A stretch of DNA of 64,000 nucleotides from assembly GCA_964439955.1 (NCBI GenBank), contig CAYTPX010000006.1:16040-80039 (forward strand), written 5' to 3'. This DNA is from UBA1794 sp964439955 (GTDB lineage Bacteria; Bacteroidota; Bacteroidia; Bacteroidales; Bacteroidaceae). Within the stretch, counting starts at the first letter, position 1; each line of letters starts with the position of its first letter. Position numbers and translations under genes: made by a program. Below the pieces are notes generated by a model. It had not been told where the DNA came from, ran no database searches, and worked only from the letters and a program-made list of their open reading frames with translations. This document shows, in pieces, positions 24,663-33,643 of the stretch.

Positions 24663-25678
24663 TTTTCTTTTTTATACCACTCCACGGTTTTTCTCACCCC
24701 CTCGGGCAGGAGGTAGCGCGGGCGGTAGCCCAAGTCGCGCTCGGCCGGGCCGATGTCGCATCGCCAGGAGCGTTGTTTCATAATCCGGTATTTGTCTAAG
24801 TTCAAAGTCGAGGGCTTCCCTGCCAGCCGGGCGCAGGCCTCTGCCAGGAGCGAAACGAGCCAAAGCAGGGGCAGCGGGAGGCAGACGCGGACAAGGCGGT
24901 GTACGCCCAGTTCTTTCTGCAAGAGCCGGCAGAAGTCGGAGGAAGCGTATTCCTGCCCGTCGCTCAGGTCGTAGGCCGAAGCGGGGGGGGTGTCGCGGGC
25001 AAGTGCCCGTGAAACGGCCTGCGCCACGTCGTCGGCATAGACGAAGGTAAGCACCTGGGGCTTGAACCCGGCGGCAATGTCGATGTGGCGGCACACGCTT
25101 TGGGCCATCAGGAAGTAGTCGCGCTCGCGCGGGCCATAGACCCCCGTGGGGCGGAGTATGACGGAGGGGAATGCTGCCCCCAGCCCTTTCAGGTATTGCT
25201 CGGCACGGAGCTTGCTGAGGCCGTAGGCCGTGTTGGGGGCGGGGTGGTCGCGTTCACTGTTGAAGGGCAGCCCGTCGCGCTCGTGCAGGGGGCCGTAGAC
25301 GCTGAGGGAGCTGATGAATACGAATTTGCGCGGCACCATCGCCTCTTCCCACAGGGCGGTCACGAGGGAGACGGTATTGCCGAAATTGACGCGGTCGAAG
25401 TCCTTTTTCCGGGTCGTCTTGGTGAGTCCGGCGGCGTGTACCACGTAGTCCCATGCGCCGTGCCTGTCCTTGTGGCGGGCCAGCTGTGCCTTCAGCCGCC
25501 CGGCATTGTCCATGTCGAGGCAGCATAGGCGTATGCCCCCGGCTTCCAGCGAGGCGGTCGCGCTCGTGGCCCGCACCCCTGCCCACACGGAGTAGCCTTC
25601 TTCTTTGAGAAGCGAGGCAAGGCGGTGGCCGATGAAGCCACTCGCGCCGGTGATGAGTACGGAGCCTTTCGAATTCAT
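24653..25678 (-). CDS. NAD-dependent epimerase/dehydratase-type reductase (extended SDR)
   Basis: The ATG at 25676-25678 gives MNSKGSVLITGASGFIGHRL with the NAD-binding GASGFIG at residues 11-17; an open extension upstream runs into a repeat array and is not family-like. The catalytic pair is in YGLSKLRAEQ (YxxxK), with VFISSLSVYG before it and RPTGVYGPRERDYFL after it. At 341 residues it is a full extended short-chain dehydrogenase. Members near PAP2 genes include lipid enzymes such as ceramide reductase; with the overlapping PAP2 gene a role in sphingolipid or other membrane lipid synthesis is a reasonable guess, not shown. A TATATTTG box on the minus strand (25703-25696) is a likely promoter. 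Confidence 0.85.
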   Translation of the reverse strand: MNSKGSVLITGASGFIGHRLASLLKEEGYSVWAGVRATSATASLEAGGIRLCCLDMDNAGRLKAQLARHKDRHGAWDYVVHAAGLTKTTRKKDFDRVNFGNTVSLVTALWEEAMVPRKFVFISSLSVYGPLHERDGLPFNSERDHPAPNTAYGLSKLRAEQYLKGLGAAFPSVILRPTGVYGPRERDYFLMAQSVCRHIDIAAGFKPQVLTFVYADDVAQAVSRALARDTPPASAYDLSDGQEYASSDFCRLLQKELGVHRLVRVCLPLPLLWLVSLLAEACARLAGKPSTLNLDKYRIMKQRSWRCDIGPAERDLGYRPRYLLPEGVRKTVEWYKKEKWL

Positions 25679-25695
25679 GGGTGCAAAATACCGGG

Positions 25696-25703
25696 CAAAT
25701 ATA
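25696..25703 (-). promoter_or_regulatory. -7 box for the reductase-PAP2 operon
   Basis: On the minus strand TATATTTG ends 17 bases before the reductase ATG. A correctly spaced TTG was not found. Confidence 0.5.
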
Positions 25704-25720
25704 GGGATTAAAAATGGAAC

Positions 25721-25852
25721 GCGCCGGGTTTCCGCCCAAGAAGTGCTTGCGCTTTTTCCCGGGACGCCTGCGTTTCCCGGGAAAAAGCGCAAGGCTTTTC
25801 CCCGCCCGTGTCCTCTTTTTTCCCGGGCGGGGAGGCGATTTTTCCCGTTCTC
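25721..25852. repeat. 22-base-period array, 6 units
   Basis: Units start at 25721, 25743, 25765, 25787, 25809 and 25831. Cores include GCGCCGGGTT, GTGCTTGCGC, CGCCTGCGTT and GCGCAAGGCT; spacers such as TTTTTCCCGGGA are almost perfect palindromes. It is the longest array seen and fills most of the gap between divergent genes. Confidence 0.87.
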
Positions 25853-25962
25853 CCGCAGTTTGGCGCGGCATTATTTGCCGAAACCGGATGTTTTCCCTAA
25901 TTTCGTAACCGGGAAACGCCGGCCCTTTATTCCGCCGGCCTTGATGAAAACCTCTACGCGAT

Positions 25963-28128
25963 ATGTCGAAGAAGAAAAAAGAAAGGAAGGGGGTTGGGAA
26001 AAAGGAAAAGGCTTCCCGCCCGATGAGGCGCAGCGACGTTGCCTGCCGGGTGCTTGATTTTTTCCAAAGGAACCGTGGCGAAGCCTATTCCCCCAAGCAA
26101 GTATTCCGCGCGTTGGGGCTGCATACGCAGCCGCAGCGCATGATGTGCCGTGACCTGCTGGAGGAACTCTCCGACGCGGGCTACCTGGTGGAACAGAACA
26201 GCGTGTTCCGCTACCAGCCGTACGGGCAGGAGATGACGGGCGTCTTCGTGCGGAAGAGCAATGGGAAGAACTCTTTTTTGCCGGACGGCGGCGGAGAGCC
26301 GATCTTCATAGCCGAACGCAACTCGGCCCACGCCATGAACAACGACAAGGTGCGGGTGGCCTGTTTCGCCCGCCGCAAGGACAGGCAGCCGGAGGGCGAG
26401 GTAATCGAAATACTGGAGCGGGCGAACGATACGTTCGTGGGCACTTTGGAAGTTTCGCGCAGCTATGCCTTCCTGGTCACCGAGAGCCGCACGCTGGCCA
26501 ACGATATATTTATCCCGAAGGACAAGCTCAAGGGCGGGAAAAACGGCGACAAGGCCGTCGTGCGCGTTACCACTTGGCCCGACAAGTCGAAGAACCCCAT
26601 CGGGGAGGTGGTGGACATTCTGGGCAAGGCGGGGGAGAACACGGCGGAAATGCACGCGATCTTGGCCGAATTCGGCCTCCCGTACAGCTATCCCGCGGAG
26701 GTTGTGGAAGCCGCGGAACGCATCCCGGACGGAATCACTGCCGAGGAAATCGCGCGGCGGGAAGACTTTCGTGAAATCACGACCTTCACCATTGACCCGC
26801 GCGATGCCAAAGACTTCGACGATGCGCTCTCCCTGCGCAAGATGCCCGGCGGGCTGTGGGAGGTGGGCGTGCACATTGCCGACGTAAGCCACTACGTGAA
26901 GGAAGGAAGCGTCATCGACAAGGAAGCAATGAAGCGCGCCACGTCGGTTTACCTCGTGGACCGCACGGTGCCGATGCTGCCCGAACGGCTGTGCAACTTC
27001 ATCTGCTCGCTCCGTCCCGATGAGGAAAAGCTGGCTTACTCGGCGGTCTTCGAGCTGGACGAAGAGGCGCAGGTGCATTCTTCCCGCATCGTCCATTCCG
27101 TCATACGGAGCAACCGCCGCTTTACCTACGAGGAAGCCCAGGAACGCATCGAGACGAAACAGGGCGATTATGCGGCGGAAATCGTGCGGCTCGACGCGCT
27201 GGCCAAGAAACTGCGCGCCCGCCGCTTCGCCAATGGCTCCCTCAACTTCGACCGCGTGGAAGTGCGCTTCGAGATAGACGAGGCGGGGAAGCCCTTGAGC
27301 GTCTATTTCAAGGAGTCGAAGGACGCGAACAAGCTGGTCGAGGAGTTCATGCTCTTGGCCAACCGCACTGTGGCGGAGTCCGTGGGCATCGTGCCCAAAG
27401 GACGGAAACCCAAGGTGTTCCCCTACCGTATCCATGAGCAGCCCGACCCGGAGAAGCTGGCCAACCTGTCCCAACTGGTGGGGCGGTTCGGCTACAAGAT
27501 AAAGGCCACGGGCGGCAACCGGGAAGTCTCGCGCTCCATCAACCAGCTGATGGATGCCGTGAAGGGCAAGCCGGAGCAGAACTTGGTGGAGACCGTCTCG
27601 ATACGTGCCATGCAGAAAGCCCGTTATTCGACGGACAACGTGGGCCACTATGGCTTGGCCTTCGACTATTATACCCATTTCACTTCGCCCATCCGCCGCT
27701 ATCCCGACACGATGGTCCACCGTCTCCTGACGCGCTACCAGCAGGGCGGGCGCAACGTCTCGAAGGCCAAATACGAGGAGTTGTGCAGGCATAGTTCCGA
27801 CATGGAGCAGCTTGCGGCGCAGGCCGAGCGGGCTTCCATCAAGTACAAGCAGGTGGAGTTCATGAAAGGGCACCTCGGGGAAGTGTACGACGGGGTGATT
27901 TCGGGAGTGACCGAGTGGGGGCTTTATGTGGAAATCAACGAGAACAAGTGCGAAGGCATGGTGCCGATGCGGGACTTGGACGACGATTTCTACGAATACG
28001 ACGAGAAGAATTATTGCCTTATCGGGCGGCGGACACATAAAAAGTACAGCCTGGGCGACCCGATACGCATACAAGTGGCCCGGGCCAACTTGGAAAAGAA
28101 GCAATTGGACTTCGCCTTGGCGAAATAA
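25963..28128 (+). CDS. rnr: Ribonuclease R
   Basis: RNase R is a processive 3'-to-5' exoribonuclease that degrades structured RNA. The 721-residue protein has a Lys-rich start (MSKKKKERKGVGKKEK), a winged-helix part near residues 20-85 (RVLDFFQRNRGEAYSPKQVF), cold-shock-like domains (GVFVRKSNGKNSFLPDGGG; SRSYAFLVTESRTLAND), the RNB catalytic domain from about residue 265 with the acidic cluster IDPRDAKDFDDALSL, HYGLAFDYYTHFTSPIRRYP near its end, and a C-terminal S1 domain (GVISGVTEWGLYVEINENKC). The start is the first ATG after the repeat array; I see no consensus promoter. The stop is followed immediately by another array. Confidence 0.96.
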   Translation: MSKKKKERKGVGKKEKASRPMRRSDVACRVLDFFQRNRGEAYSPKQVFRALGLHTQPQRMMCRDLLEELSDAGYLVEQNSVFRYQPYGQEMTGVFVRKSNGKNSFLPDGGGEPIFIAERNSAHAMNNDKVRVACFARRKDRQPEGEVIEILERANDTFVGTLEVSRSYAFLVTESRTLANDIFIPKDKLKGGKNGDKAVVRVTTWPDKSKNPIGEVVDILGKAGENTAEMHAILAEFGLPYSYPAEVVEAAERIPDGITAEEIARREDFREITTFTIDPRDAKDFDDALSLRKMPGGLWEVGVHIADVSHYVKEGSVIDKEAMKRATSVYLVDRTVPMLPERLCNFICSLRPDEEKLAYSAVFELDEEAQVHSSRIVHSVIRSNRRFTYEEAQERIETKQGDYAAEIVRLDALAKKLRARRFANGSLNFDRVEVRFEIDEAGKPLSVYFKESKDANKLVEEFMLLANRTVAESVGIVPKGRKPKVFPYRIHEQPDPEKLANLSQLVGRFGYKIKATGGNREVSRSINQLMDAVKGKPEQNLVETVSIRAMQKARYSTDNVGHYGLAFDYYTHFTSPIRRYPDTMVHRLLTRYQQGGRNVSKAKYEELCRHSSDMEQLAAQAERASIKYKQVEFMKGHLGEVYDGVISGVTEWGLYVEINENKCEGMVPMRDLDDDFYEYDEKNYCLIGRRTHKKYSLGDPIRIQVARANLEKKQLDFALAK

Positions 28129-28194
28129 GCCCCGCCCCTTGGGCGGAAAAGCGGCAGCGCTTGGGGCGGAAAGCCTTGCCTGTTTTCCGGAAAA
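28129..28194. repeat. 22-base-period array, 3 units, directly after the rnr stop codon
   Basis: Units are 28129-28150 (GCCCCGCCCC), 28151-28172 (GCGGCAGCGC) and 28173-28194 (GCCTTGCCTG, spacer TTTTCCGGAAAA). The first unit begins at the base after the stop codon, and the last ends 15 bases before the next ATG. Confidence 0.85.
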
Positions 28195-28209
28195 AGATGG
28201 AGAGGTATT

Positions 28210-28686
28210 ATGAAGACATTCCCTATTTATGAGACGGAGCGCATACGCTCCGTGATTGAGCAAGCTCCCGTTTGCTTTGCCGCGGTGGTGGACGAGGCGG
28301 GAGCACCTTATGCTTTTCCCATGAACTTCGGCTACGACGGACAATACTTCTACCTCCACTCCGGGCCGGAGCACAGTGCCTTGGAACACTTGCGCAAGGA
28401 TGCGCGCATTTGCCTCACGCTGAGCGTGCGCAACGAGCTGATGTACCAGGACGAAGGCGTCGGCTGCAGCTACCGGATGAAGGCCGAAAGCGTCGTCGTG
28501 CGCGGGCAGGTGGACTTCCCCGAGGCGATAGAAGAGAAGCGGCGTTGCCTCGATATACTGATGAGGCACTATACCCGGGCGGCCGTCGGCTATGGCGACC
28601 CGGCCGTGCGCAACGTGGTAATCTGGCGTGTGACTCCCACCATCCTCTCTGCCCGCGAGTATGGAGTGCCGCGCTACGGCGTCTGA
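28210..28686 (+). CDS. Pyridoxamine-phosphate-oxidase-like flavin-binding split-barrel protein (NimA-like)
   Basis: The 158-residue cytoplasmic protein has the split-barrel pattern: TERIRSVIEQAPVCFAAVVD, then GAPYAFPMNFGYDGQYFYLH, SGPEHSALEHLRKDARICLT and SYRMKAESVVVRGQVDF. The PMNF-Y-LH-A region is the usual flavin phosphate-binding arrangement of the NimA/PNPOx-like family, whose members include nitroimidazole reductases and many proteins of unknown substrate. It lies downstream of rnr, separated by a repeat array, and upstream of a lipoprotein gene with a 26-base gap, so it may be part of a three-gene transcript. Antibiotic resistance cannot be inferred from this similarity. Confidence 0.82.
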   Translation: MKTFPIYETERIRSVIEQAPVCFAAVVDEAGAPYAFPMNFGYDGQYFYLHSGPEHSALEHLRKDARICLTLSVRNELMYQDEGVGCSYRMKAESVVVRGQVDFPEAIEEKRRCLDILMRHYTRAAVGYGDPAVRNVVIWRVTPTILSAREYGVPRYGV

Positions 28687-28712
28687 ATTACAGGAAAGGA
28701 AGGAGGCTTCGC

Positions 28713-29384
28713 ATGCGTAAAGTTTTGGTTTTATCCTTTCTCGCCCTGCTGTCCAGCAGCGGGTGTAGCGACAGGCAGATGATGGGTACGTACCTCGGCG
28801 GTACGATGGGCGGCATGCTCGGTTCGAGCATCGGCGGGCTGACGGGAGGCCCGCGGGGTTCCGATGCGGGTACGCTCATCGGAATGCTGGCCGGGGGCGC
28901 GTTGGGCAGCGCGCTCACTGCGCCCCGTTCGGAAGACGGGCAGGGCAGCACCGGGGGGAGCAAAGCCGGGGACGACGAGGTCTACAGCCTCCGGGAGCGG
29001 GACGTAGACGAATACAACCGGCGTACCCCCGCCTCCTCGAGGCAAGTGGGGGAAATCGAAATCGAAGGCCTGCGCTTCATTGACCACAACCGCGACGGTT
29101 GTATTGAGCGCGGCGAACGTTGTGAGTTGGTCTTCACCTTGTATAACCGCGGAAGCAGGACACTGTACGACCTTACGCCCGTCATCGTCTCCGACAACCG
29201 CCGCATCCGCTTTTCAACCCCGGCCACCATTGCCAGCCTGCGCCCGGGCAAAGGCGTGCGCTACTCTTCGGTGGTCTATGCCGACCGCAGGCTGAAGGAC
29301 GGGCGGGTGGCGTGCTCCATACGTGTCATGCAGGGGCAGCGGGAGGTGGAGCTTTGCACCTTTTCCATCCCTGCGCGGCGTTAG
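28713..29384 (+). CDS. Glycine-zipper lipoprotein with an EF-hand-like loop
   Basis: The ATG at 28713 gives 223 residues with a lipoprotein signal (MRKVLVLSFLALLSSSGC, Cys18). Residues 25-68 are a glycine-zipper segment (GTYLGGTMGGMLGSSIGG, then GTLIGMLAGGALGSAL), a type of membrane-inserting helix seen in outer-membrane proteins. A linker follows, then a beta-rich domain at about 113-220 (ELVFTLYNRGSRTLYDLTPV) resembling Ig-like CARDB folds. Residues 124-135, DHNRDGCIERGE, match the calcium-binding loop pattern DxNxDGxIxxxE. I do not know a named family for this arrangement. The terminator after it is shared with the convergent trxA. Confidence 0.78.
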   Translation: MRKVLVLSFLALLSSSGCSDRQMMGTYLGGTMGGMLGSSIGGLTGGPRGSDAGTLIGMLAGGALGSALTAPRSEDGQGSTGGSKAGDDEVYSLRERDVDEYNRRTPASSRQVGEIEIEGLRFIDHNRDGCIERGERCELVFTLYNRGSRTLYDLTPVIVSDNRRIRFSTPATIASLRPGKGVRYSSVVYADRRLKDGRVACSIRVMQGQREVELCTFSIPARR

Positions 29385-29435
29385 CCCCGCTCCGGCGCTT
29401 GCCGTTGCTCCCGCCCGTTGCGGGGGAGAGGCAAG

Positions 29436-29473
29436 AAAGGCGGGCAACCGGAGTACCCGGGTTGCCCGCCTTT
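29436..29473. terminator. Bidirectional terminator between lipoprotein gene and trxA
   Basis: A perfect 14-bp stem (AAAGGCGGGCAACC at 29436, GGTTGCCCGCCTTT at 29460) with a 10-base loop lies between two convergent genes. Confidence 0.8.
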
Positions 29474-29495
29474 CGTATGGATTGCATGGCGTGGC

Positions 29496-29807
29496 TTAGA
29501 GCAAGGCGTCAATCTTTTCTTTGATCATCTCCTTGCTCCCGGCGCCTACCATCTTGTCCACCACTTTCCCGTCCTTGAAGAAAAGCAGCGTGGGCACGCT
29601 CATGATTTGGAAACGAACGGCCAACTCGTCGCACTCTTCAATATCGCACTTGGCAATGTGCACACGGCCTTCGTATTCCGCGGCCAGCTCTTCGACAATC
29701 GGGGCGATGCGGCGGCAAGGCCCGCACCACGTGGCCCAGAAATCGATGACTGCGGCGGGTGCGTTTACGAGGGTTTCAAAATTCTCAGGGGTTACTTTTT
29801 GTGCCAT
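29496..29807 (-). CDS. trxA: Thioredoxin
   Basis: The 103-residue protein is a classic cytoplasmic thioredoxin: no signal peptide, VIDFWATWCGPCRRIAPIVE with active-site Cys28 and Cys31, KCDIEECDELAVRFQIMSVP with the cis-Pro, and LLFFKDGKVVDKMVGAG. It reduces disulfides of target proteins using electrons from thioredoxin reductase, which is not in the window. It lies 63 bases after dnaE on the same strand and could be on the same transcript. Confidence 0.95.
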   Translation of the reverse strand: MAQKVTPENFETLVNAPAAVIDFWATWCGPCRRIAPIVEELAAEYEGRVHIAKCDIEECDELAVRFQIMSVPTLLFFKDGKVVDKMVGAGSKEMIKEKIDALL

Positions 29808-29870
29808 GATCGTATAATGTTTTTAGTATAAAAAATGAGTCAATAGGATTGGGGCGGCAGGACGGCCGGT

Positions 29871-32800
29871 TTATGAGGCGGCCATCTTTTTCTCATTGAT
29901 GCTGTAAGGAAACAGGTTTTCCTTGAGGATATTTGCGAGTTTGCGGTCCACTTTTATCTTTTTGCGCCGCGCCGTGATGGTAATCTTCTGCATCGGGTGC
30001 TCCGAAATGTCGTCGGTCACTAAGAAAGAAAGGGTGGTCTCGCCTTCCGGGCTTCCGGAAATGCAGGCCACGGCTTCTTCTATGCGGGACAGCGGCGTGG
30101 CGATTGTGATCCGCTCCACAAGTTTGTCGCATACGGAGGGGAGCAGCTCGACGGAGGTTATCTTCAATTCCAGCATTTCCTTGTTCCAGCGCTGGCTTTG
30201 CAGCGTGCCACGGATATAAAGGAAGAGCCCCTCCATGAAATACGCCTTGAATTTCACATAATCCTCGCCGAAAAGGGCCAGTTCCGCACTTCCCGAGTAA
30301 TCTTCCACCGTGGCGATCAGGAACGGGTTATTGTTCTTTGAAATCCGGTCTGTGACTTTGGTTACAATCCCTCCCATGCTCAACTCTTGGCCTGCGGCCA
30401 GTGGACGCCGGCTCTCGCCCTCGGGCAGTATGGTGAGGCTTCTTTGCCGCGTGAAGGGCTGGATGTCGATCATTCGCGCGTTGCAAACGTGCTCGAGTAT
30501 GACGGAATATTCGTCGAGCGGGTGCGCCGACAAGTAGAGGCCTACGTATTCTTTCTCCTTGTTCAGCTCTTCCAGGCTGCTCCACTCCTCCCCTTCGGGA
30601 ATTGCGGGGTGGGCGATGGCCACGGCCTCGTCTTCTCCGAAGAGGGAGTTGCGGTTTGCTGCCTGGTCGCTTTGGAATTTTGTCCCATAGCGTACCAGTA
30701 ATTCGCTAAAGCTGTCGCCTTTGGCATTGGTGTTGAAGAACTCGTGGCGGCGAACGCTCTTGAAACTGTCGAAAGCGCCGGCCAAGGCCATGCTTTCTAT
30801 CATCTTCCGGTTGCAGGCGGTGAGGTTGACCCGTTCCACCAAGTCGTATATGTCTTTATACAGGCCGCCCTTTTTACGTTTCTCGATGATGTCTTGCATG
30901 GCGGCCTCGCCTGCGTTCTTGATGGCACCCAAGCCAAAGCGGATGTCGCCTTGGGCATTGACGGTAAACTTCAGGTTGCTTTCGTTGATATCCGGGCCGA
31001 GTACCCTGATTCCCATTGCCTTGCATTCGTCCATCAGCTTGGTGAGCTCGTCGATTCTGTTGAGGTTTCGGCTTAAGTTGGCTGCCATGAACTCCGAAGG
31101 GTAGTGCGCTTTCAGGTAAGCCGTCTGGTATGCGATCCAAGAGTAGCAGGTGGCGTGGCTTTTATTGAAGGCGTATGACGCGAATTTCTCCCAGTCGCCC
31201 CATATTTTCTCCAAGACTTTCGGCTCATAGCCGTTCTTTTTCCCTCCTTCGATGAACTTCGGTTTCATATGTTCCAGCTTGTCGCGCAGTTTCTTTCCCA
31301 TCGCTTTCCGCAGCGTGTCGCTTTCACCACGCGTAAACCCGGCCAAAAGCCGTGAAAGGAGCATGACTTGTTCTTGGTAGACCGTGATCCCATAAGTATC
31401 CTTCAGGTATTTTCCCATAATGGGGATATCGTATTGGATAGGTTCGCGGCCGTGTTTCCGGTTGATGAAGCTCGGGATATAATCCATAGGCCCCGGACGG
31501 TAAAGAGCGTTCATGGCGATGAGGTCTTCGAAGGTGGTCGGTTTGAGTTCCCGCAGGTATTTTTGCATTCCGGCCGATTCGAACTGGAACGTCCCTATCG
31601 TCTTTCCTTCGCTGAAGAGGCGGTATGTCTCGGGATCGTCCAAGGGTATGTGGTCGATGTCTATGTCTTTCCCGGTATGCTCTTTGATGTTTGCAAGCGT
31701 TTCCTTGATGATAGAAAGCGTTTTCAGCCCGAGGAAGTCCATTTTGATGAGGCCGGTTTCTTCGATGACGCTGCCTTCGTATTGCGTGACCAGCATCTTT
31801 TCCTTGCTTTCCTTGTCTTCGGCGGTGCTGACGGGCACCCAGTCGGTAATGTCGTCGCGGCAAATGATGGTCCCGCAGGCATGCACGCCGGTCCCCCGGA
31901 CGTTCCCTTCGAGCATCTGCGCATAGAGCATCGTGTTGCGTACCTTCTCGTCGGGCGAATTGCAGGCATCTTGCAGTTCCGGGACGGCGGCAATGCAGTT
32001 TTTCAGGTTTATCTTTTTCCCGTCGGGGAGGCGGTCGGGAATGAGTTTGGCCAGTCGGTCGGACTCGGGAAGCGGCAGTTTTTCTACGCGGGCCACGTCT
32101 TTTATGGACATCTTCGTGGCCATCGTGCCATAGGTGATGATGTGTGCCACTTTTTCTTGGCCGTATTTTTCCGTGACCCACCGCAGGACTTCGCCCCGCC
32201 CGTCGTCGTCGAAATCGACATCGATATCGGGCAGGGAGATGCGGTCGGGGTTGAGGAAACGCTCGAAGAGCAAATCATATTGTATCGGGTCGATTTGCGT
32301 GATGCCCAGGCAGTATGCCACGGCAGAGCCCGCGGCAGAGCCCCGGCCGGGGCCTACTGACACGCCCAGTTGGTTGCGGGCGGCGTTGATGAAGTCCTGC
32401 ACGATGAGGAAATAGCCCGGGAATCCCATCGTTTTCATGATGTATAATTCGAAATCCAGGCGTTCTTTTACTTCTTTGGAGAGCGGGTCTCCGTAACGGC
32501 TGCGTGCCCCTTCGAAAGTCAGCTCCCGCAAATAGTCGGCTTCGAGCTTGATCCGGTATAATTTCTCGTATCCGCCGAGCCGGAGTATTTTCTTTTCCCC
32601 CTCTTCGTGGCTTAGGACGGTGTTCCCGTGCTCGTCTTGTGTGAATTCGTCGTAGAGTTCTTCTTGGGAGAAGCGTTGCCGGTATTCTTCTTCCGTGCCG
32701 AAATTCTCGGGAATGGCAAAGGTAGGCATGATGGGGGCGTGGTCTATGCTGTAATGCTCTACCTTGTCGCAGACTTCCACCGTGCCGTCGAGGGCTTCGG

Positions 32801-33626
32801 GCACGTCTCCGAACAGGAGGTTCATCTCTTCGGTGGTTTTCATCCATTCCTGTTTGGTGTACACCATGCGCTTCTCGTCGTTCAGGTCTTTGCCTGTGCT
32901 CAGGCAGATGAGGCGGTCGTGCGCTTCGGCGTTCTCTTCGTCAAGGAAATGCACGTCGTTGGTGCAAACCAGCTTGATCCCGTATTTCTTGGAGTACTCG
33001 ATGAGTTGCTTGTTGACTACCTGTTGCATCGGGTAGGCTTCCCTGTTGGCGTGCGCGGCCGTGGCTTTGTGGCGTTGCAGCTCGAGGTAGTAGTCGTCGC
33101 CGAAGGTCTTTTGGTACCATCCGATGGCCTCTTCGGCTTCGTCCAGCTTGCCTGCGGTTATTTTGCGCGGCACTTCGCCGCCCAGGCATGCGGAGGCCAC
33201 GATGAGCCCTTCGCGGTATCGGGCGAGTTCCTTGCGGTCGGTGCGCGGGTGGCGGTAGAAGCCTTCTGTCCATGCGCGCGATACGAGTTTGATGAGGTTG
33301 TGGTATCCGGTTTCGTTCTTGGCCAGCACGACCAAGTGGTAGCCCCCGATGTCAATCCCGCTTTGCTTTTGCCGGAAGCTGCGGTTGGCCACGTACATCT
33401 CGCAGCCTATGATGGGCTTGAAGCGCTTCCCCGGATCGCTGATGCCCGCGTTCTTCTTTTTTACGTAGTTCCAGAATTCCTTGACGCCGAACATGTTCCC
33501 GTGGTCGGTGAGGGCCATACCTTTCATTCCGTCGGCCATGGCCTTGTCGACCAGCCCTTTTATGGAGGCTTGCCCGTCTAAGAGTGAATATTGCGAGTGG
33601 ACGTGCAGGTGGACGAAGTTTCTCAT
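29871..33626 (-). CDS. dnaE: DNA polymerase III alpha subunit
   Basis: DnaE is the replicative polymerase. I start at 33626 (MRNFVHLHVHSQYSLLDG), the family N-terminus with the PHP-domain His motif; the frame is open further but that region is a repeat array. The 1251-residue protein has the PHP domain (1 to about 280), the polymerase core with the catalytic aspartates in LPDIDVDFDDDGRGE and GPGRGSAAGSAVAYCLGITQ, the finger and thumb region (YRPGPMDYIPSFINRKHG, SHATCYSWIAYQTAYLKAHY), tandem helix-hairpin-helix part, and a C-terminal OB fold (GGIVTKVTDRISKNNNPFLI, EDYSGSAELALFGEDY). A minus-strand TACCTTTG lies within the last repeat unit upstream. Confidence 0.97.
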   Translation of the reverse strand: MRNFVHLHVHSQYSLLDGQASIKGLVDKAMADGMKGMALTDHGNMFGVKEFWNYVKKKNAGISDPGKRFKPIIGCEMYVANRSFRQKQSGIDIGGYHLVVLAKNETGYHNLIKLVSRAWTEGFYRHPRTDRKELARYREGLIVASACLGGEVPRKITAGKLDEAEEAIGWYQKTFGDDYYLELQRHKATAAHANREAYPMQQVVNKQLIEYSKKYGIKLVCTNDVHFLDEENAEAHDRLICLSTGKDLNDEKRMVYTKQEWMKTTEEMNLLFGDVPEALDGTVEVCDKVEHYSIDHAPIMPTFAIPENFGTEEEYRQRFSQEELYDEFTQDEHGNTVLSHEEGEKKILRLGGYEKLYRIKLEADYLRELTFEGARSRYGDPLSKEVKERLDFELYIMKTMGFPGYFLIVQDFINAARNQLGVSVGPGRGSAAGSAVAYCLGITQIDPIQYDLLFERFLNPDRISLPDIDVDFDDDGRGEVLRWVTEKYGQEKVAHIITYGTMATKMSIKDVARVEKLPLPESDRLAKLIPDRLPDGKKINLKNCIAAVPELQDACNSPDEKVRNTMLYAQMLEGNVRGTGVHACGTIICRDDITDWVPVSTAEDKESKEKMLVTQYEGSVIEETGLIKMDFLGLKTLSIIKETLANIKEHTGKDIDIDHIPLDDPETYRLFSEGKTIGTFQFESAGMQKYLRELKPTTFEDLIAMNALYRPGPMDYIPSFINRKHGREPIQYDIPIMGKYLKDTYGITVYQEQVMLLSRLLAGFTRGESDTLRKAMGKKLRDKLEHMKPKFIEGGKKNGYEPKVLEKIWGDWEKFASYAFNKSHATCYSWIAYQTAYLKAHYPSEFMAANLSRNLNRIDELTKLMDECKAMGIRVLGPDINESNLKFTVNAQGDIRFGLGAIKNAGEAAMQDIIEKRKKGGLYKDIYDLVERVNLTACNRKMIESMALAGAFDSFKSVRRHEFFNTNAKGDSFSELLVRYGTKFQSDQAANRNSLFGEDEAVAIAHPAIPEGEEWSSLEELNKEKEYVGLYLSAHPLDEYSVILEHVCNARMIDIQPFTRQRSLTILPEGESRRPLAAGQELSMGGIVTKVTDRISKNNNPFLIATVEDYSGSAELALFGEDYVKFKAYFMEGLFLYIRGTLQSQRWNKEMLELKITSVELLPSVCDKLVERITIATPLSRIEEAVACISGSPEGETTLSFLVTDDISEHPMQKITITARRKKIKVDRKLANILKENLFPYSINEKKMAAS

Positions 33627-33643
33627 ATCCCTTATTGTTGGAA

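Noticed and set aside
25679..25792. N-terminal extension of the reductase gene to 25792
   Set aside because: The extra codons cross a promoter box and repeat units; the Rossmann start MNSKGSVLITG at 25678 is the normal family N-terminus.
28210..28686. Calling the NimA-like protein a nitroimidazole resistance gene
   Set aside because: The split-barrel family is broad, and similarity at this level does not show drug reduction.
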